DNA of 64,000 nt from Paenibacillus tianjinensis (GTDB lineage Bacteria; Bacillota; Bacilli; Paenibacillales; Paenibacillaceae), in contig NZ_CP070969.1 in assembly GCF_017086365.1 (NCBI RefSeq), forward strand, positions 6,102,001-6,166,000. Reading direction: 5' to 3'. How positions within the stretch are numbered: the first letter of the stretch is position 1; every line of letters begins with the position of its first letter. Shown here in pieces: positions 61,102 to 64,000 of the stretch. A program made the position numbers and the translations under genes. A model generated the notes under the pieces. The model was not told where the DNA came from. It searched no databases and saw nothing but the letters and a program-made list of their open reading frames with translations.

Positions 61102-61938
61102 TTATATAATGGTCCATCCGCCATCGACAACAAGATTATGGCCTGTAATCATCCCTGCCCCGTCCGTAGCCAGGAAAAATGCGGCCTGCGCCACGTCCTC
61201 AGGACGAGCAAACTTCCGAAGCGGCACCTTCGGCATATTCGAACGCTGAAAATGCGGGTCCTGGATCAGCTGCTCATTGGCATCCGTGATTACAAATGTA
61301 GGTGACACCGCATTTACCCGAATTCCGTACTTCGCCCACTCGATAGCCAGCGCCTTGGTCAGATGAATCACTCCCGCCTTGCTGGCACAGTAAGGTGCCC
61401 GGTTCTCATTGCCGACAACACCGTGCTGCGAGGCAATCATGACAATGGAGCCGCGTTTCTTCCTGACCATGCTTTTTGCAGCCTCTCTGGTAAGAAAGAA
61501 GGTGCCCTTCAAATTGGTGTCGACGACGAAATCCCAATCCTCCTGCGACAAATGAAGGGCCGGTGACAACAGGTTTACTCCGGCATTGTTAATCAGATAA
61601 CTAAGCTCCACACCCTGCTGCTCCATAGCACTGATGCAGGCCTCAATTCCCGCGATATCGCGAAGGTCCAGGCTTTCACACTTTACCTCGACCCCATGCT
61701 CTTCCTCCAGCTTTCGGGCAAATTCCAGCAGCTGATCCATCAGCTGCGGCAGCTCCGTCAGCACCAGATCGGAGCCGGCCCGGGCGAATTGAAGGGCAAT
61801 CTCCGCACCAATCCCCCGGCTGGCCCCTGTAACAAGTGTCCACTGGCCGGTCAGCTCCCTGCCGGTATGGACCTGAGCATCCTCAGTATGCGAACGAAGC
61901 ATATAATCCGGCTCCTTGGCAATCCAATCAAGCGCCAT
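61102..61938 (-). CDS. Short-chain dehydrogenase/reductase in the TOMM cluster
   Basis: A 278-residue SDR with about 30 extra residues at the N-terminus. Motifs: TGASRGIG, NNAG, catalytic Tyr and Lys in YCASK, IRVNAVSP and the terminal ITGHNLVVDGGW as in FabG-like enzymes. It lies 26 bases upstream of the methyltransferase and 17 bases downstream of the ABC permease. A tailoring role is plausible from the operon context. Confidence 0.88.
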   Translation of the reverse strand: MALDWIAKEPDYMLRSHTEDAQVHTGRELTGQWTLVTGASRGIGAEIALQFARAGSDLVLTELPQLMDQLLEFARKLEEEHGVEVKCESLDLRDIAGIEACISAMEQQGVELSYLINNAGVNLLSPALHLSQEDWDFVVDTNLKGTFFLTREAAKSMVRKKRGSIVMIASQHGVVGNENRAPYCASKAGVIHLTKALAIEWAKYGIRVNAVSPTFVITDANEQLIQDPHFQRSNMPKVPLRKFARPEDVAQAAFFLATDGAGMITGHNLVVDGGWTII

Positions 61939-61955
61939 ACGATCCCTCCTCTTTT

Positions 61956-63194
61956 TTATAAAGATCTCATTGCTTTGTAGATCAGCTTAGGACTCGGCTT
62001 TTGACCGTAGAGCAGTACACCGATCTGATAGATTTTGGCTGACAGCCAGCATGCGGCAAGCGTAGTAATCAGCAGGATACCAATTGAAACGGAGATTTCC
62101 ATCAGACTCGGATCGGACATTCCTACCCGGGCAAACATCACAAATGGGGTAAAGAACGGGATATAGGAAGTAATCGTCGCAAGCGATCCATCCACATTCA
62201 TCATGCTGAACACAGCAAGCACAAGCGCTCCCATCAACAGCAGGGATACCGGCAGCGTCACCTGGTTAATCTCCTCACTGCGGCTGACAAGCGAACCGGC
62301 AGCGGCGAACAATGCAGCATAGAAGAAATAGCCCAAGATGAAGAAGATGCTCAGCACCACGATTGTTTTAACATCAAGGAAGGTGAAGTCAAGCTGAAAA
62401 CCAAGCAGCTCTATGTCCGTGCCACCCCCGTTAACCGAAAGCATCAGGCAGGCTGCACCGATAATGATGGCAAACTGCAGCAGTCCGGCAAGCCCGACGC
62501 CCAGTACTTTACCGAATAACAGCTGGGTCGGCTTCACCTTGGTAATTAGAATTTCTTTTACCCGCGAGCCCTTTTCCACTGAGACAGATGTAGCGACATT
62601 TCCGCCGTACAGATAAATAAGGAAATAGAGCAAGAAAGTAATGAGATAAATCGGCATATAGGTGGTCGTAATCGATTTACTGCCGGCCTTCAGTTCTTCG
62701 ATCTGTACCTTCAGCGAGGCAGTAACCCGCTCCTTGTCCGCCTGATTCAGCTCCAGCCGCTCCAGCTGGGACATTGTATACAGATTCTGGACGTAATAAT
62801 TCAGCTGGCCCAGATAAGCCGAGGAATCATCCTTTTTGTTGACTGTCACGGTAAGCACCGGCTGATGATTCTCCTCCGTGATGGTTACAATCCCCAGCAC
62901 TTCATCCTCTTTCTCCAGTCTAGCCTGCTCGGCAGCCAGATCGGCCCCCTGAATGACCCGCCACGTATAAGAGTCTGATACCTGTTCCTTAAAGCCGTCG
63001 GTATTGTGCACGATGCCGGTCTGATCGAGAATTACAATATCGCCGTCTGTCGTCTCAGCTGCAGTACTGAGGAATTTAGGCAGGATGATCAGCGCAGCCA
63101 GCAGCACAATCATAATCACCGTCATGATTTTGAAGGCCTTGGAACGCAGGCGTTCCATGAAGGAATAGGTAAATACCAGCCCGAATTGTCTCAT
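61956..63194 (-). CDS. ABC-2 type exporter permease (NatB/YhaP-like)
   Basis: A 412-residue permease. One helix (about 22-44) is followed by a large extracytoplasmic loop (about 45-175) and five to six C-terminal helices (TYMPIYLITFLLYFLIYLYGG onward). Segments SRVKEILITKVKPTQLLFGKVLGVG and SRSEEINQVTLPVSLLL are typical of NatB/YhaP. Its ATG overlaps the ATPase stop. It may export the mature peptide or give self-immunity. Confidence 0.92.
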   Translation of the reverse strand: MRQFGLVFTYSFMERLRSKAFKIMTVIMIVLLAALIILPKFLSTAAETTDGDIVILDQTGIVHNTDGFKEQVSDSYTWRVIQGADLAAEQARLEKEDEVLGIVTITEENHQPVLTVTVNKKDDSSAYLGQLNYYVQNLYTMSQLERLELNQADKERVTASLKVQIEELKAGSKSITTTYMPIYLITFLLYFLIYLYGGNVATSVSVEKGSRVKEILITKVKPTQLLFGKVLGVGLAGLLQFAIIIGAACLMLSVNGGGTDIELLGFQLDFTFLDVKTIVVLSIFFILGYFFYAALFAAAGSLVSRSEEINQVTLPVSLLLMGALVLAVFSMMNVDGSLATITSYIPFFTPFVMFARVGMSDPSLMEISVSIGILLITTLAACWLSAKIYQIGVLLYGQKPSPKLIYKAMRSL

Positions 63195-64000
63195 GATACT
63201 TCACCTACCTTTTCAATAAAGATCTCATGGAGCGTAGGTTCCTTAATCTCGAACTTCAGCAGGTTAATCCCGTCTCTGGTCAGCTGCTGAAGCAGCTGAT
63301 TCCCCTGCTCCTCATGGGCAATTTCCAGCTGCCATTCATGGGCACTTACAGATATCCGTTCCGCCGGCAGCCCGTAGGACACCAGATGGGGCAACAGGTC
63401 GCGCTCACTTCTAAGCAGAAGATTCGTTCGGCCATATGAACGTTTAATATCCATCAGATTACCGGATACCATCATCCGTCCCCGCTTCAGGATGCAGATG
63501 TCCTCGCAGAATTGCTCCACATGGCCCATCTGGTGACTGGAGAAAATCAGTGTTTTTCCATGACCAATCAGCTCCTTGACCACAGAGGCCAGCAATTCGG
63601 AATTTACGGGATCCAGTCCGCTAAACGGCTCATCCAGAATGATCAGCTCAGGGTCATGCAGCAGGGCGGAAATAATCTGGACCTTCTGCTGATTTCCTTT
63701 GGAGAGCTGCTCTACTTTTTTGTGCTCATATTCCTCAATTCCCAGACGCTCCAGCCAGCGCCTCATGGCCTGGATGGCTCCGGCCCGGCTCATGCCCTCC
63801 AGTCTGGCAAAATACACAAGCTGCTCACTGACCTTCTCCTTCGGGTATAATCCCCGTTCCTCAGGCAAGTAACCGATGCGGGGGCGGTTGGCTGTGATCG
63901 GCATCCCTTCCCACTGTACCTCGCCTGCATCATAATCAAGCAGGCCGAGAATCGAGCGGATGGTCGTCGTCTTGCCGGCACCATTGCCGCCGAGCAGCCC
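63191..64000 (-). CDS. ABC exporter ATPase, N-terminus beyond the window
   Basis: The 3' 270 residues of an ABC ATPase. Walker A appears at the window edge as GGNGAGKTT, then YLPEERGLYPKEK, signature LSKGNQQK, Walker B LIILDEPFSGLDP and the switch His in FSSHQMGHVE. The tail beyond residue about 190 (counted in the window) is a DUF4162-like domain. It pairs with the adjacent permease. Genes further upstream, possibly including the peptide precursor, lie outside. Confidence 0.92.
   Translation of the reverse strand, partial: GLLGGNGAGKTTTIRSILGLLDYDAGEVQWEGMPITANRPRIGYLPEERGLYPKEKVSEQLVYFARLEGMSRAGAIQAMRRWLERLGIEEYEHKKVEQLSKGNQQKVQIISALLHDPELIILDEPFSGLDPVNSELLASVVKELIGHGKTLIFSSHQMGHVEQFCEDICILKRGRMMVSGNLMDIKRSYGRTNLLLRSERDLLPHLVSYGLPAERISVSAHEWQLEIAHEEQGNQLLQQLTRDGINLLKFEIKEPTLHEIFIEKVGEVS

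Overview
The window reads as a chromosome segment of a Gram-positive, spore-forming member of the Paenibacillaceae, most likely Paenibacillus. The reasons are the mid-range GC, strong AGGAGG-type ribosome binding sites, spo0M and racA homologues, S-layer-homology (SLH) and stalk-domain surface proteins, YesM/YesN-type two-component systems beside LplA/B/C-like sugar ABC transporters, and long intergenic repeat families. Nothing points to plasmid or phage DNA. Two insertion sequences are present: one IS256-family and one IS110/IS1111-family element. No rRNA, tRNA or CRISPR array was seen. All statements rest on reading the sequence and recalling families; no database search was run.

Layout. 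1-2135: end of an unknown gene, DinB-like protein, NlpC/P60-type hydrolase, CdsA-like protein. 2168-4010: a 51-bp tandem repeat array with a perfect 7+7 dyad in each unit, split by the IS256 element. 4034-9906: a beta-helix lipoprotein, DUF4956 membrane protein, VTC-type protein and a divergent two-component system. 9978-19186: spo0M, a GDSL esterase, an ECF sigma/anti-sigma pair divergent from a duplicated His-rich stalk-domain protein, MerR/SDR pair, DUF421 protein, racA-like gene and a methyltransferase. 19183-28438: GNAT operon, a LamG-like protein, then a sugar ABC importer with its YesMN system. 28586-35646: second-type HprK, diguanylate cyclase, glycerol dehydrogenase plus dihydroxyacetone kinase, and a frameshifted PocR-AraC regulator. 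35792-43730: mqo, SMI1/KNR4 protein, AIM24, DUF4386, Crp/Fnr, DinB, WYL and GNAT genes. 43919-50674: SLH-anchored PAP2 phosphatase, membrane AraC regulator and an orphan solute-binding lipoprotein. 50793-52375: the IS1111-like element.

The most notable region is 52498-64000, all on the minus strand. It holds a complete comQXPA quorum-sensing locus (isoprenyl transferase, 58-residue pheromone precursor ending in Trp-Gly, membrane kinase, NarL-type regulator) directly downstream of a thiazole/oxazole-modified peptide (TOMM) type cluster. That cluster contains an ABC exporter, SDR, methyltransferase, E1-like leader-binding protein, YcaO with a C-terminal PxPxP, and a SagB-like dehydrogenase. The cluster runs off the end of the window and no precursor peptide was found inside it. 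The adjacency suggests a cell-density-controlled azole/azoline peptide, which is inference. Candidate ComA half-sites lie upstream of comX.
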